From positions 41,330,110 through 41,394,109 of the forward strand of contig CM060173.1 of the NCBI GenBank assembly GCA_030549775.1: a stretch of 64,000 nt of DNA, written 5' to 3'. The first letter of the stretch is position 1; each line of letters opens with the position of its first letter. Origin of the DNA: Tamarix chinensis (taxonomy: Eukaryota > Streptophyta > Magnoliopsida > Caryophyllales > Tamaricaceae). Below the pieces are notes generated by a model. That model was not told the origin of the DNA, did no database searches, and was given only the letters and a program-made list of their open reading frames with translations. This document shows, piece after piece, positions 1 through 11,789 of the stretch. Position numbers and translations under genes: made by a program.

Positions 1-85
1 GGAGTAAGAAAAGAGAGAAAAAGAGGAAAGACAAAAAAGAAAAATAGGGGTAGGGTATTTTGTTTTATCTTTTGGAAAGTTTAGG

Positions 86-126
<41 letters not shown>

Positions 127-350
127 AAATAATTTTTTATTAATTTATAAATTATTTTAATTTATTTATAATTTGTTTTAGGTTAGTTAATTAAAATGGT
201 TTCTAATAACTATGTCCTTATGTCATTTTTATTGTCATTATTAGTATTATTATTATTATTATTTTATTCAAAGGGTACATATAATTAAACTTTTTCAATA
301 ATTCATTATTTTACTCTTTATTCCTCAAATAAAAATTTTAGGGTATTACA
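1..350 (-). mobile_element. Element A: 3' LTR, partial (gypsy)
   Basis: Read on the minus strand, an LTR starts at 350 with TGTAATACCCTAAAATTTTT, directly after a purine tract (AAGGGAAAAGTGA on the minus strand, 351-363) that serves as polypurine tract. This is the standard junction of plant chromodomain gypsy elements, where pol is followed by a G/A tract and an LTR beginning TGTAAYACCC. The LTR runs off the left edge of the window, so its length is unknown. It contains AAT and TTA triplet runs. Confidence 0.8.
88..124. repeat. (AAT)n microsatellite
   Basis: About twelve perfect AAT/TAA triplets inside the LTR of element A. A shorter TTA run lies at 243-263. Confidence 0.95.
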
Positions 351-2365
351 TCACTTTTCCCTTAAAGTAAGAATTTGTCCCTAAAGTCATTAACTTAATT
401 TGGGAGTAGGGAAAAAGGGATGAGGGGCAAGGCAGTTTTGGGGCAACTTGTTAAATGCACACATAAGACATGATAAACCACTCTCCCCATAAAGGAAAAA
501 GGGCTTTCCAATAATTGTCATACCTGAGGTGAGGAGTTCTAGATATGCCTTGTGCATGTCCTTCTCGACTTCCCAAGTGGCTTCTTTTATCTCATGGTAG
601 ATCTAGAGAATCTTCACAAGTGACCTTGCACTTGTACGGGTCTTTCAGAGCTTGGTATTGAGGATCCACATGGGTCTCTATTTGTAGGTCAAAGCACTAT
701 CAAACTCGACCTTATTAGGCTGGATCATGTGGGAAGGATCGGCAATGTACTTTCATAGCTATAAGACATGAAACACCTTATGGACATGTGCTAACACTAG
801 CGGGAGTGCCAACAGGTAAGCAAACTCCCCAACCTGTTCTAGAATCTTGTAGGGTCTGATGTACCTCGAGATCAACTTACCTCTCTTACCAAACCTCTAC
901 ACCCCTTTGGTGGGGGAGATTCTCAACAACACCTTATCTTTAGGCTCAAAGTTGCCACCATAGCGCTTCTAATTAGCGTAACTCTTTTTCTAACTCTAAG
1001 TAGCTCTCATTCAGTCTTGAATTTGACGAATTTGTCAGGTCATCTCCCCAATCATCTCAGGTACCGTTACCACTGTCTCACTAATGTCACTCCAACACAA
1101 GGGGGTCCTACTCTTCTGTCTATACAACACTTTGAAGGGAGCCATCTCTATGCTGGGATGGTAGCTATTGTTGTAAGAGAACTCTATCAGATGCAGAAGA
1201 TCTTCCTAACAACCCTAGAAGTCCACAACACAGGCTCGCAAAAAGTCTTCTAAGGTTTGAATAATCCTTTTGGTCTTCCCATTTGTGGAAAGATAAAAAG
1301 CTATAATCATCTTCAATTTTGTTCCCAAGACCTCTTGTAACTTTCCCTAGAAATGGGAGAGGAACCTCGAGTCCTTGTCCGAGATAATATCTTTTGGCAC
1401 CTCATGCTGGCTAACCACAAACTTCATGTAGGCACTAGCAAACTAATCTATGTCCAGGTCAACTTCATGGGAATGAACATTGCTGACTTGGTCAATCTAT
1501 CTAGATGACCTAGATAGTATGATAGCCACTTCATGTCCTAGTAAACCCACTAACAAAGTCCATGGAGATTGAGTCCCATTTCCACCTCGCCACTTTAAGA
1601 CGCTAGAGTAGCCCTACATGTTTGCGGTACTCAATCTTGACCTTCTGTTAGGTTAATCATCTTGATATAAATTCAGCTACCTCTCGCTTAATACGAGGCT
1701 ACTATTATATCTTCTTGAGATCCTTGTATAGCTTTTCCCCTCCTGGGCGGATGGAGTATGGCATATGGTGTCCCTCTTCTATGATTCAACACTTCATCTT
1801 AGAGAAACCCTATGGTATATACCAATGGCCCTGGTAGAAAAGGCTACCATCCTTATGTATCTAAAACCCTTCATCTCGAAATTTTTGTATCCTCTCAAGT
1901 TTGTCATCTCTGGGCTGTAGGACACGATCCCCAAGTCACACAACTCTTCCAGCATTCAATTAGCTAACACACAAAAGTTCACAGAGTGTGTAGTCTTTCT
2001 GCTCAGGGAATCTACAACCACGTCGGCCTTACCATCGTGGTAAGTCAACTCTATGCCATAATCCTTGACTAGCTTCAACCACCTCCTTTACCTCCTTCTT
2101 AGTTCCTTTTGAGTGAAGATAAATTTGAGGCTCTTATGATCACTAAAGAACTTACACTTGGTCCCATATAGGTAGTCCCTCTAGATCTTCAATGTGAAAA
2201 CCCCTACGGCTAGCTCTTGATCACGAGTCAGATAGTTATACTCATGCTGCTTAAATTAACAAGAGGCATAAGTGACCACTTTACCATTCTATGTTAGTAC
2301 ACACCCTAACCCATGCTTGGATGCATCACTGTAGACCTCAAAACCCTTTGGAAGATAATAAAGCT
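351..2365 (-). pseudogene. Element A: decayed gypsy pol (RNase H, integrase, chromodomain)
   Basis: This is the 3' part of a Ty3/gypsy polyprotein on the minus strand. From right to left: RNase H starts near 2355 (PKGFEVYSDASKHGLGCVLT, holding the first catalytic Asp) and continues through a DHKSL motif and a YHDGKADVV-like end near 2010. Integrase follows, with its C-terminal part (FSYNNSYHPSIEMAPFKVLY) near 1165. A chromodomain tail (EATWEVEKDM) lies near 560. Reverse transcriptase, protease and gag are absent, because homology stops abruptly near 2365. Many in-frame stops are present, for example after GCVLT and inside the RNase H, mostly explained by C-to-T changes. The chromodomain and the LTR type point to a Tekay/Del-like chromovirus lineage. 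It cannot make protein. Confidence 0.9.
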
Positions 2366-3167
2366 TAGAAAAATATGACGGAAGATAAAAGATGGTAGAG
2401 TAGAGGGTTTTCAAATTCATGAGGATTGCAACATAAAAAATAGAGGTAGATGGTGTGTACCAATGGGTTTTAGTAATATTAAGCATTGTATCTTGTATAA
2501 GGGTCACTATACTAATCATTATATTCATCTTATAGAGTATAAATTGTATAAGGATCTAACATATTTATATTGGTGGACTCATAAGACTTGATAGATTGTT
2601 GACTTAGTATTAGAGTGTTTGATTTATAGAAAGTTACGATTAAGCAATGAAAGCACGTGGGACATTTATAGCCTTCTGCTGTTATTAGATTGTTATGTGA
2701 ATTGATATCCTTATATTTTATTTGTGGTTTAGCAAAGATCTACAATAGATGTGAAATAATTAGAGTGGCTCTCAATTAGGTAATTAAATTTTCACTCTTA
2801 TGTTGATTAAGTCAACTTAGATCATTGATTGGTTGGGAAATGATTACATGAGATTTGTCCTGAGTCAGTATGTTACACATACTAATATAGTTTCCATTCT
2901 TAATTTAATGTTTCTTTCACACTTTTATGGAAATTAAGAGTTGGATATAGACACAAGACTAAGGATGAGTATCATCTTCTGCTTAACTACATAAGGATGG
3001 AAATAGGTTTTAAACATGACTTAGATCAACCACATTTTTAATAGTTTTTGTTCTATGATTTTTAGACTCAATGGATCTAGGTCAGGCTTGGGCTCATATA
3101 TATCTAAATGGGTCTTGGTCTAGGTCCTATAGCCCCAAGCATAAATTCAACTCAACATCCTATTTAG

Positions 3168-3198
<31 letters not shown>

Positions 3199-3611
3199 TT
3201 GCCATCCTTAACATAATGTGCTTGAGCTACTTTTCAATTTTGTTTCTCTATATTTAATTTATAAGTAATATGGATAATATTTTAGCCTAACAGTATTAAA
3301 AAAAAATTGTAATAGTTAAGGTAACTATTTAAAAATAATTATCTTTTCATTTGGAGTTTTTTTAACAAAAAATAAATATTAAGCTATATAAAATATAAAT
3401 GTATTTATATTTATGTATATTATTATTTTCAAAAATTATAAACCTATTTGGAACCTATTTATCTATTCGACAAAATGGGTTTATAACTATGTCTAAATTA
3501 TTGATTCCTAATGAGTATAGGTTGTGTCTAGGCCTAAATACTGTAAACAAGCATGGGTTTAGATCTAACTACAATAACCCATTACAATCTCTAGAATTTA
3601 GGAATACATAT
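2366..3611. other. Unclassified AT-rich stretch between gypsy fragments A and C
   Basis: No coding domain was recognised on either strand. It contains a TA dinucleotide run and repeated GGTCTAGG/GGTCTTGG-like words near 3070-3130. It separates two truncated gypsy fragments of opposite orientation, so it may be a remnant of another mobile element or of the original flank. Confidence 0.5.
3167..3196. repeat. (TA)n microsatellite
   Basis: About fifteen TA dinucleotides, perfect by eye. Confidence 0.95.
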
Positions 3612-4313
3612 TGCACTTGGTGGAGTTTTCTAACAAATTTTATCATGCTTGTATTGGGATATCACCATTTGAGGTACTTAATTGATGGAAGCATCTGAGT
3701 CTATTATTTTGGAGCAACATTAATGAGATTGTTATACTTGGGATACAGATGAATGAGGAGATGACACAGATGGTCAGGTTGTTTAAGTATATGATGATTA
3801 CATCTCAATATAATGAAAAGATCTACGATAATAAGAGGTGGATATTAAATGGATACAAGGTAGGTTACATACTTCTATTAAGGGTTTCACTTACTAATGA
3901 GGTATGGAGATTTGGAAAAAGTGGTAACATTAGATTGAGTTATGTAGGAAAGTACAAGATACTAGACAGATTCAATAAGGTATCCCCTCATTTAACTTCA
4001 ATAGTGGAGCTAACCCAAAACTAAATGTCTTTCATGTTTTAGAGTTGTGGAAGTACATTACATCTCCATCTTGCATGATCTAACAAAACCATATCAAGCT
4101 TGATGAGTAATTAACCTATGACGAGATACCTTTGAAGATACTTGAAACAAAGACTAGGCAGATAAGCTTGACAATTATAAGAATGGTGAAGATTCTATAG
4201 AGTGGTCATAGAGCAAAGAAGGCTACCTAGGAAACATAGGCTAATCTATGAAGTCTTTATCTTGATCTCTTCCTATACAGTGACTATTTGTAGGATAGGG
4301 TTTTCCTTTAGGG
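3612..4313 (+). pseudogene. Element C: integrase end and chromodomain of gypsy pol
   Basis: A plus-strand remnant of gypsy integrase begins near 3615 (HLVEFSNKFYHACIGISPFE). It continues through the MNEEMTQMVRL stretch and the basic KVGYILLRVS/GKYKILDRF block (about 3740-4010), which is the integrase C-terminal domain. A LWKYI-type block (about 4040) leads to a chromodomain-like segment ending near 4230. Stops interrupt it at several points. The tail after 4240 ends in TTTAGGGGG, a likely polypurine tract, so C's LTR should start near 4314. Everything upstream of integrase is missing. Confidence 0.85.
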
Positions 4314-4508
4314 GGTAATACCCGTTTGCTTATGGTAGTTTTCTTAGTGACTATAATCGATTAAGTAATTTATTGTTTTCAATTTGATCTAGTTTCTTGG
4401 AATGGATTAGAGTGTATAAGGGCAACAAGCTCTATAGGGGTTAGGTATATCGAAATGATTAGATGTCATAGGGATTCAGATATCTATAACCATTAGGTTA
4501 GGAGGACT
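4314..4508 (+). mobile_element. Element C: LTR, left piece
   Basis: It starts at TAATACCCG just after the presumed polypurine tract of C. It is cut at 4513 by solo LTR S1, whose target repeat is 4509-4513, and resumes at 29898. No partner LTR is in the window, so the assignment rests on position. Confidence 0.5.
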
Positions 4509-4513
4509 AGTAG

Positions 4514-6311
4514 TGTAACATTCCAAATTTCTAAACCCTTATTTTCAGATGTTTAGCCTCTTTTTTAACTTAATGATAGACCCTAGCTTAATTATTTCTT
4601 TTAACCCTTAAACCATAAACCAAATCATTTCTAAAATATTTTGTCCAAGTTATTTTTCTCCTTTCCCTTTTCTTTACCCTCTCTTAATCGATTTGATTTA
4701 CCAATTTTGATTCTTTAATTATGAACCCAAAACAAACAAAACTAGCATAATAAAAATAAACAAATCAAAATAATCCTAAACTAAAACTTACCCCTACCAT
4801 TCTTCTTTTTCAAATATCACTCCCTAAATCCCTTTACTACCTACCTTCCCCATTTTATATGCACCAACTCCTTACCATCCACATATCTTTTACCAAATTC
4901 ATGTAGCTATCTTCATCAACCCTTCAATCACCTAATCTAACATTCTTTTCTTTTTTGCACAAACCAACACTGTTCTCCCTACCTTCTTGTTCTTTTCTCC
5001 CATCTCCTTTTCTTCTTTTTTTCTTTTGAATTCACTCTACCCAATATTTAATGCCATCCCATTACAATGCTATCCCAACCAACACCTGCATTCCCTTTCA
5101 TTTTTTCCGTAGCCTTTCTCTAGCATCCCAATAATCCCTTTGTTATAAGTTTCTTTTTTTGCAATCCCATCTTTACGCCATCAAGTGCCCCGTAACGTCG
5201 TGACCTAACAAACACTATTTTGAAGAAGGTGTTTCCCTTACTTGATTAAATGACCTCCTCCCATATCTCCCCCCTTCTCTAGGTTATTACCCGATGTAAT
5301 TTCCCTCGTGTTTTTTAAGGCCTTTACACAAGTCACCCCATGCAGCATTAGTAGGGTAGTGACCTTTGATTTGGTTAATTTTATTTTAAACATATGTTAT
5401 TGTTTGTTATGGTAGTTCTTCCATAACTTTCATTGGTTTATTTTTGGTGAAGAAGGAGGGTTATAATAGAGGGAAAAATTGGTATTAATCTATTGGTATT
5501 TTAATATTTCTTTAGGTTAACAAGTAACATATATTCTCCACTAAAATGTAAAAAATACCATGATAGCATATTAGGGTTTTGATGTCATAAGTTGTTATTA
5601 TTGTCTTAATCATTTCATTTTTTGTTTCATTTATTTTCTAAAAGAAAATTCTAGCATGAACTTATATATAATGGTGCATGTTAATTTGTTTAAAATATTA
5701 AGTGTGTGAACGCTTGCTAGAACAAGTTTAATGCCATGATTTACTTATATAGGATTGATATGTATAATATGATTATTATTATTATTATTTGAATACCCCA
5801 AGGGTAATTTTTTCTCTATATTGTAACATGTTTATTATATCCCAATATCTATACCTAAAATGTAATATATGATGTTCCATATGAAAGTATTCTATTCATG
5901 ATGAATTAGATATGAATGTTACAATATCATATGCTTAACAATGTGCAGGGGAAAGTATCTTCATTGCCATGTTTTGTAATTTACTTACATTCTAGAGTGT
6001 TTTGAATTATTATATTTCAGCTTTTCATGAGAAATTATTAACTATATATAAATTAGCTACATAATATTATCGTAATTATGATTTTAAAAGCATTTTGGTC
6101 ATTTATGTCCTAATACATCTAAGGGTGAATACGTGGGCATGAGGTGGCCTTAGTAGATTATTAGGTTAACCTAAGTATTGATTTTAACTTTAGTTTGACT
6201 GTTGACTTTTGAGTTGCTTAAATAATTGGAATTAAAGGAAAAGTGGTTAAGTATGGAAATTGGAATTACTTGTGGATGGTAGATATTTGTGGTCATTGAA
6301 TTAAGAATTAA
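4514..6311 (+). mobile_element. Solo LTR S1, left piece
   Basis: An LTR begins at 4514 (TGTAACATTCCAAATTTC) and is preceded by AGTAG (4509-4513). The partner end, GGGGGTGCTGCA, is at 29881-29892 and is followed by the same AGTAG (29893-29897). An LTR flanked directly by a target-site duplication is a solo LTR left by recombination between the two LTRs of a full element. This piece holds an AT-rich start, a CT-rich section (about 4650-5330) and a GGCATTTTGGTCATTT-like block near 6090 shared with related LTRs at about 16725 and 32920. LTR H interrupts it at 6311. Confidence 0.8.
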
Positions 6312-7591
6312 TGTCACACCACCATTTGTTACTACAGAAAATTTTCGATAAAACACTCACAGAAGCAGAAAACACATATAGGAAAAATAGGGAGTTACTA
6401 CTATATCTAATACAAGATAGAAGTCCACTGCCCAACCTATATGGGATACATGGCTAAACCAACCAAAATAATATATAGCAATAAATAATAATTTAATTAA
6501 AAAAATTTAGGAGAGTTTGCAATGGAGGACCCTAATGGGTTCCAAAAAAATCATTACAAAATATATTTACATAAAGTATAGGGCTACAATAAAACGAATT
6601 AGGGTATGAAACCTAATTTAAAATCTTACCACGTACCCCTCCAAAACCTTCTGGATGTGCTTGCAGTAAAGTCTTAACCCAAATGGGTAGGCCCTTTTCT
6701 AGTCATCCTCAAAGATTTGTATAGAGTCCTCTGCTCATGGGAATGAGTAGGTAACTGAGCAAATGAGCACATACATGCACTACATACTGAATAAGCTATG
6801 GTTCCAACCTCAATATAAACACAATTACATAAATTATACCATACATGGAAATAAGATATAACATGCATCATGACAAAGTTATGTAAATATGTATATATGA
6901 AGGTAAAAGTACATAAAGAAAATATCATGGTTGGTTTCACATTATCATCATATGAACTCTCACACATGGACTAGCAAAACGAATCCTATCAAAGTCTAGG
7001 GCTTATTTCCAATTACTCAATCCCTAAGGATATAACAATCACTTACCTATGTACGAGATAGGTCGATCAATTAAAAATTATTCCATTCTATAACAAATTA
7101 ATCATTTTGACCATTAGACAAGTGTGAAAACAAGCTTCATTCATTTTGGTCATTCATGTTATTACTTCCATTTATTAACAAATGACAAATCATTCACTCA
7201 ATCATCATTCATAAATTATCAACCAATATTTACCATCCTTAATTTATTATCATCGAGTGATGGATTGTGTAGCGTTTGATGGTATCACATACCATGGAAG
7301 CCTAAGCAGGTAAGGGAAATAAAGTCTTGGCCAAAGCAAATCACAAAGCAGACATAAGTCTAGGTTGAAGTCAATCAACAGAGTGGAGATAAGTCCAGGC
7401 CAAAGCCAAGCAACATGGACATAAGTCTAGGTCGAAGTCAACCACCTAGGTAACTAGACCTTTTAGTATCATTACACTCTACTACATCATTAGTGTCTAG
7501 AGTACGTAAGGCAATGAGACCTCTAAGGATCCCACTCAAAGGCATAGAAAATACCGAAAGGCAGAATGCCCCTATTAGCTAATCAAGGATA
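6312..7591 (-). mobile_element. Solo LTR H, distal piece (minus orientation)
   Basis: The end of a minus-oriented LTR starts at 6312 (plus-strand reading TGTCACACCACC). It is homologous to the end of the solo LTR at 9466, including the GAAGCAG/GGAAGAG block about 45 bases in. It also carries the conserved hairpin block near 6725 (CTGCTCATGGGAATGAGTAG). Element B interrupts it at 7592-7596 (AGGTA). It resumes at 27031 and ends at 29248 (TATAATACCCC on the minus strand). The flanks ATTAA (6307-6311) and ATTTA (29249-29253) match at 4 of 5 bases. Joining the flanks rebuilds S1 as seen in the related LTR near 33090-33140. Confidence 0.75.
7318..7444. repeat. Short minisatellite, about 45-bp unit
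   Basis: About three degenerate copies of a unit containing ATAAGTCTAGGTCGAAGTCAA and a CCAAAGCAA-like spacer, inside LTR H. Confidence 0.7.
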
Positions 7592-7596
7592 AGGTA

Positions 7597-8478
7597 TGTA
7601 ACACCCAAAATTTACAATAAAAAATTCATTTTAGATCAAAAGCATAATAAAAATAACTGAGTTTTATTGCTATAATATATATGATTCTAGTTTAGCGTAT
7701 CATCCTCACATCAATCACAAGGCTAAAAACCATTAAGATTTGTCTAGGGACTCCACTATTCTCTACTTGTGGAACGGTTATCAATATATACAATTATAGG
7801 GAAAAACTCTCCTGACCACTATATTCATTCGGTGGAATGGACAGGTGCAACTGGTCCTGACTCACGAAGTCTTTCATTATAAGTGTTAAGTATCTTGTCA
7901 ATGATTATGATCATTCTTGAAATTCATTTTAGATTGAGTTTAGGGACCCCATTATTCCTAACCTGTGGAATGATTATTTCACCATAAGGCAAAACGCTCC
8001 TAGCCACTATTCTTATTAGTAGAATGATAATAATATACAACTCTAGGCAAAATACTCAGCCACTATTCTCAACTAGTGGAATGGTTATCAATATATAACC
8101 TAGGGGGAAAACACACCTTGATAATATTCTCGTCTAGTGGAATGGACATATATAACCAATCCTTACTCATGGGATCTTTTACTTTAAATGATTAAAATCA
8201 TATTTACTATTACATTGATTTCTACAAAACATAATTAAGGGAGGTACAACATGAATGTACAAATAACAAGGTTGTTCTCAAAATTAAGTTGCTTACCTCC
8301 TATAGAAACCCTAAACTCACAATTTAGACATAAATTTGTCCATATTGATCATTTACAAACAAACATAGTATATCTTCCTCAAATATTATTTTTATCAATG
8401 TACCTTAAATTCAAGGTCTAACTCCCTTTTCTTACATATAAAATAATAGCCCTATCTCAAAAGTTTCCATTCACATGG
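7597..8478 (-). mobile_element. Element B: 3' LTR, distal piece
   Basis: It aligns along its length with 23911 to about 25235 of the 5' LTR. Both start TGTAACACCC, both carry CATCCTCACAT followed by GGCTAAAAACCATTAAGA, and both contain the same CACTATT array. Compared with the 5' LTR, sequence equivalent to about 25240-25617 is missing before the LTR resumes at 17628. Confidence 0.85.
7750..8145 (-). repeat. CCAC-TATT-GGTGG composite array (B 3' LTR)
   Basis: Five to six degenerate units of the form CCACTATTCT...GGTGGAACGG, separated by 40-90 bp spacers. The array is shared at the same place with the 5' LTR (24495-24900). Confidence 0.85.
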
Positions 8479-9198
8479 TGTAATAGCCAAAAATTTTAAA
8501 ACCTAAAATTTAAAAATTAATTATCATTTGGAATAACTTAATTTTTAAATTAACAATTTATTAATTTATTTAATTTTAATATATAAAATGGATATGATTA
8601 TTTAATAAATTATAATTTTTTTTTATTTTATCATACTTTTTTATTTAAATAATTTTCCGAACCCATATTTTACTTAAATTAACATCTTAAATTAATTTCT
8701 TAAATTTTAATTAAATTAATTTATTAAAATTATTTGTCAATCTAAATAATTAAATACCCCAATTCAAAAAATTATTTTATTTTTATTTCCCCTTTTTCTT
8801 TTTCTTTCTCATTTTACCTTCCTTTTACCTCATTTATCCTTTTTCTTCTTTTCTCCTTTTCATTGGGCTGATCAACCTCTTCTTCTTCTTCTCCTCTGCT
8901 TGGTCACTGACCTCGTTTTCCTCACTACCCAGTCTCACCCATCTAGCCCCTCTCCCCCTTCTCTTCATTATTTCCTTTCTTCCTTCTCTAGTTAGGCATA
9001 GCCAACCCTCTCTTCTTTTTCCCTTCTCCCTTGAGCGTGTAGGCCAACGCATCTCCTTTCCTTTCCCCTACCCAATTGTCCTGCCATCCTCCTTCTCCTT
9101 TCTTCTTCCTTCTTTCCACTACCTCAACGAGCCATACCAGTCCCTTGCACCTACCTACAACCCTCTCCCTCCTCTACACCTACCATGGCAGCAAACCT

Positions 9199-9235
<37 letters not shown>

Positions 9236-9465
9236 AGTCCTTTTCTTTTTATTTTTTTCCACACACACCCCTACACTACCTCCTATGTGCCTATCCTTTC
9301 CCCCTTTCTTCTCCCTCTCCCTAAAACCTTACACTTCATATCCCCGATTCCCTGTAGTTACCTAATCGACCTTGCTTGCCCCCTTCTTTTTCCTCTCCAT
9401 CTCTTCTTCTCCTGTACCCCATCTCTCCCCCTTGAGTCCTTTCTTTCTTCCTACCCGATCCTCCT
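8479..9465 (+). mobile_element. Nested LTR (level 4), left piece
   Basis: A plus-oriented LTR starts at 8479 (TGTAATAGCCAAAAATTTT) inside B's 3' LTR. It has an AT-rich first 280 bp, then a CT-rich section. The solo LTR at 9466 interrupts it, and it resumes at 14493 with matching CT-rich sequence. The preceding CATGG (8474-8478) recurs at 17623-17627, but see the findings for why the right boundary is uncertain. Confidence 0.75.
9200..9233. repeat. (TC)n microsatellite
   Basis: About sixteen TC dinucleotides in the CT-rich section of the level-4 LTR. Confidence 0.95.
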
Positions 9466-9897
9466 TGTAACGCCCCCAAATTTACCATTGAAAAATTTTG
9501 TTTAATTTAAAGAGGTTTAGCGGAAGAGAACAGATAAAACAGTAAATTCGGGGGTATTACCGCCACACTTAGTACCAGATCGATACGCTCTTACCAACCC
9601 GATACTAAGTGCTAAGGCTAAAAAGGATAGCACCAAAGACGAGTCATTAATAAAGCTTACGTTTAAAGAAATCAGAGTGCGAAAGTCAAGCGTTACAATC
9701 CGAAGTGCAATTTAAAAGTCCCAAATATCAGGGAACATAAAATGATGAAATAGCAAAGTACGAAGGTACAAGAAAACGAGACAGGGGATGCTCTCCGGCC
9801 ACGTCACTCTCGGCCCCCAAGCTAGATCCAGAATCAAATCTCAGCCCTGAAAATGCCACAGGCATCGACCCCTACCTGCAAAACTCAGACGGGTCTT

Positions 9898-9953
9898 CTG
9901 CTCGTGGGAATGAGCAGCACCCATAAAACGGGTGATCAGTACGCTACGTACTG
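9898..9953 (-). promoter_or_regulatory. Conserved pair of hairpins near the LTR end
   Basis: CTGCTCGTGGGAATGAGCAG (9898-9917) is a 6-bp perfect stem. CAGTACGCTACGTACTG (9937-9953) is a 7-bp perfect stem with a 3-base loop. It is followed by AGTAAGG. Related blocks lie about 400-600 bp from the LTR end in H (about 6725-6795), B 5' LTR (about 24280-24340), J (about 43965-44045) and, reversed, E (about 46510-46580). The function is unknown; a structured RNA element in the retrotransposon transcript is one possibility. Confidence 0.6.
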
Positions 9954-10139
9954 AGTAAGGGAACAACGCACTAAGGTCCACATTCACAGAAATACACATC
10001 AAGCAGACATAGCACGTAAATTAATAAACAATGTCACAGATTAATAATGCCGGTCATGAATCAGATAACTTGCTCATTAGATCTCAGATAATTATAATGA
10101 TACACGTCATAGTCTTTTATCGATCCATGTGAGTGCGGG

Positions 10140-10425
10140 AGCCCCACTATTATAGCTGGTGGAACGGTCGCGAGGGCTATGCCCTGCCACTATTATAGCC
10201 GGTGGAACGGTCGCGAGGGTAATATACCCTGGCACTATTATTTGCCGGTGGACCGGTCTGGCCCCGACTCACAAGGTATTCCACTGTAAATATTAGTATC
10301 TTTCCATGTCTGATAACTTTTACGTTTGGTTTGTCGAGCACGAAATCCCCCACTATTATAGCCGGTGGAACGGTCACGAGGGTAAGATACCCTACCACTA
10401 TTATAGCCGGTGGAGCGGTCTGGGT
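10140..10425 (-). repeat. CCAC-TATT-GGTGG composite array (solo LTR)
   Basis: Five well-preserved units of CCACTATTATAGCCGGTGG followed by AACGGTC. The spacers are small palindromes such as AGGGTAATATACCCT. CCAC and GTGG within each unit can pair. This is the best-conserved copy of the array. Confidence 0.9.
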
Positions 10426-11515
10426 TCGGCTCAACATCTTTCTCTATAAGTCGTTAGTGTTTTAATGTATCTTATTCGAGGGCATTTCACCTTTGTCATG
10501 CATGGTCAGAGATCTCAACACATCACATCAAAACTGAAGGTACATGCGTACTATCATATACAAATGAGGGTACATGCACACAACCAGATTCCAAGCTATG
10601 CTACACATGAAACAGTTAGAATAATGGCATTTAAGACCACGACACATAAATCATATAGAACATCCATGGCACGTAGGACACATGTCACACATTCAGCCTT
10701 AGCTATATCCCTACTCGGTTTAGGTTACCGAGCTATCTCCCGCGCTTATATTAGGCCACTATACACCCTTTGTAACTCTTATACTTAACACATTTCTCGC
10801 ATTGGAAACCCAAATCATGACCCTCAGACTCAACTCTCCCTCATACCTCACTCCTCCTCATTAATTTTTATTATTTTCTTTTTCTTTTTCCCACTTCTCA
10901 AACTAGGGTTTCTTTCCCAAACCCTATGTACCCTTATATGACCCTACGTACTATTTTTCACCTCGGGCCTCCAGACTCCCAAATAGACCTTCCATTAGCC
11001 TCCCCACGTCCCAAAGTAACTTTTCATACGTAAGGTTCGCCCCCATGCGGACCTTAACCTCCCCATGCAAACCCTATCATTTCCACCATGCCAACTCTAT
11101 CATGCAAACCCTAGTTTCCCCCAGGCAACCTTATTTTCTCCCACTCTTCCATTTGTTTTATTCCCCTTTTTCTCATCATTTCACAGATTACAGATTACCT
11201 AGGTCGTCCATACCTACGTTAACCAGCATACTTCCCCTTGGTTATCTTAATTGTTATTTTTCTCTTTCAAGTCCCCACTCCACAACACCTCATCAAATAA
11301 CCTAGCATGCATGTCGTAGGGGTCACCTCACATCACATCATATTTGTAGCATGCCATATTAGTACATACAGACAAGAGCACGAGAACATACCTCGGTTCC
11401 ACGCTGCGCTACATAAATACACAGATAACATACAGATTATAACATACAACCGCACAAGGCATACTAGACAGGTAAAACATGCAATACACACAGGTGGCCT
11501 TAGTTACTTCCTTAC

Positions 11516-11575
11516 CTAAATCGGCGCCGGGCTTGAAGCACGCTCCTATACCTCCTGGGGTTTGACCCGATTCAC
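11516..11575 (-). other. Conserved splice-bounded block (candidate mini-exon)
   Basis: On the minus strand a pyrimidine-containing CTTATAG (acceptor-like) is followed by 60 bases containing AGCCCGGCGCCG, then TTTAG/GTAAGG (donor-like). Blocks with the same borders and internal GAGCGTGCT/AGCCCGGYG words occur in G (61994-62054), E (42338-42413) and, more weakly, J (45263-45309). The 60 bases have no stop-free ORF of interest, so an untranslated leader exon is the simplest reading. That is inference. Confidence 0.5.
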
Positions 11576-11789
11576 CTATAAGAGGGAAATACTTAGGGTT
11601 AATCTCCCTCTACCGGAATTATCAAAATTCCTATCTTACCCCTATCATGGCTTAATACTAAGGCTAATATTAATAATAGGGGTTTATAAATAAAGGGTAG
11701 GGTTATTCCTATTCTCACAATCGCTTAAATGGATTATCACTAATTAAAGTAGGTTTTAGCAAAATCCAGAGTATTAAGGTGAGGGTTCC

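Noticed and set aside
1017..1253. 78-codon plus-strand frame
   Set aside because: It is antisense to the recognisable integrase of element A on the minus strand.
10140..10425. CRISPR-like look of regularly spaced palindromic repeats
   Set aside because: Units diverge, spacers are related to each other, no cas genes are present, and the arrays are LTR modules in a plant-type genome.
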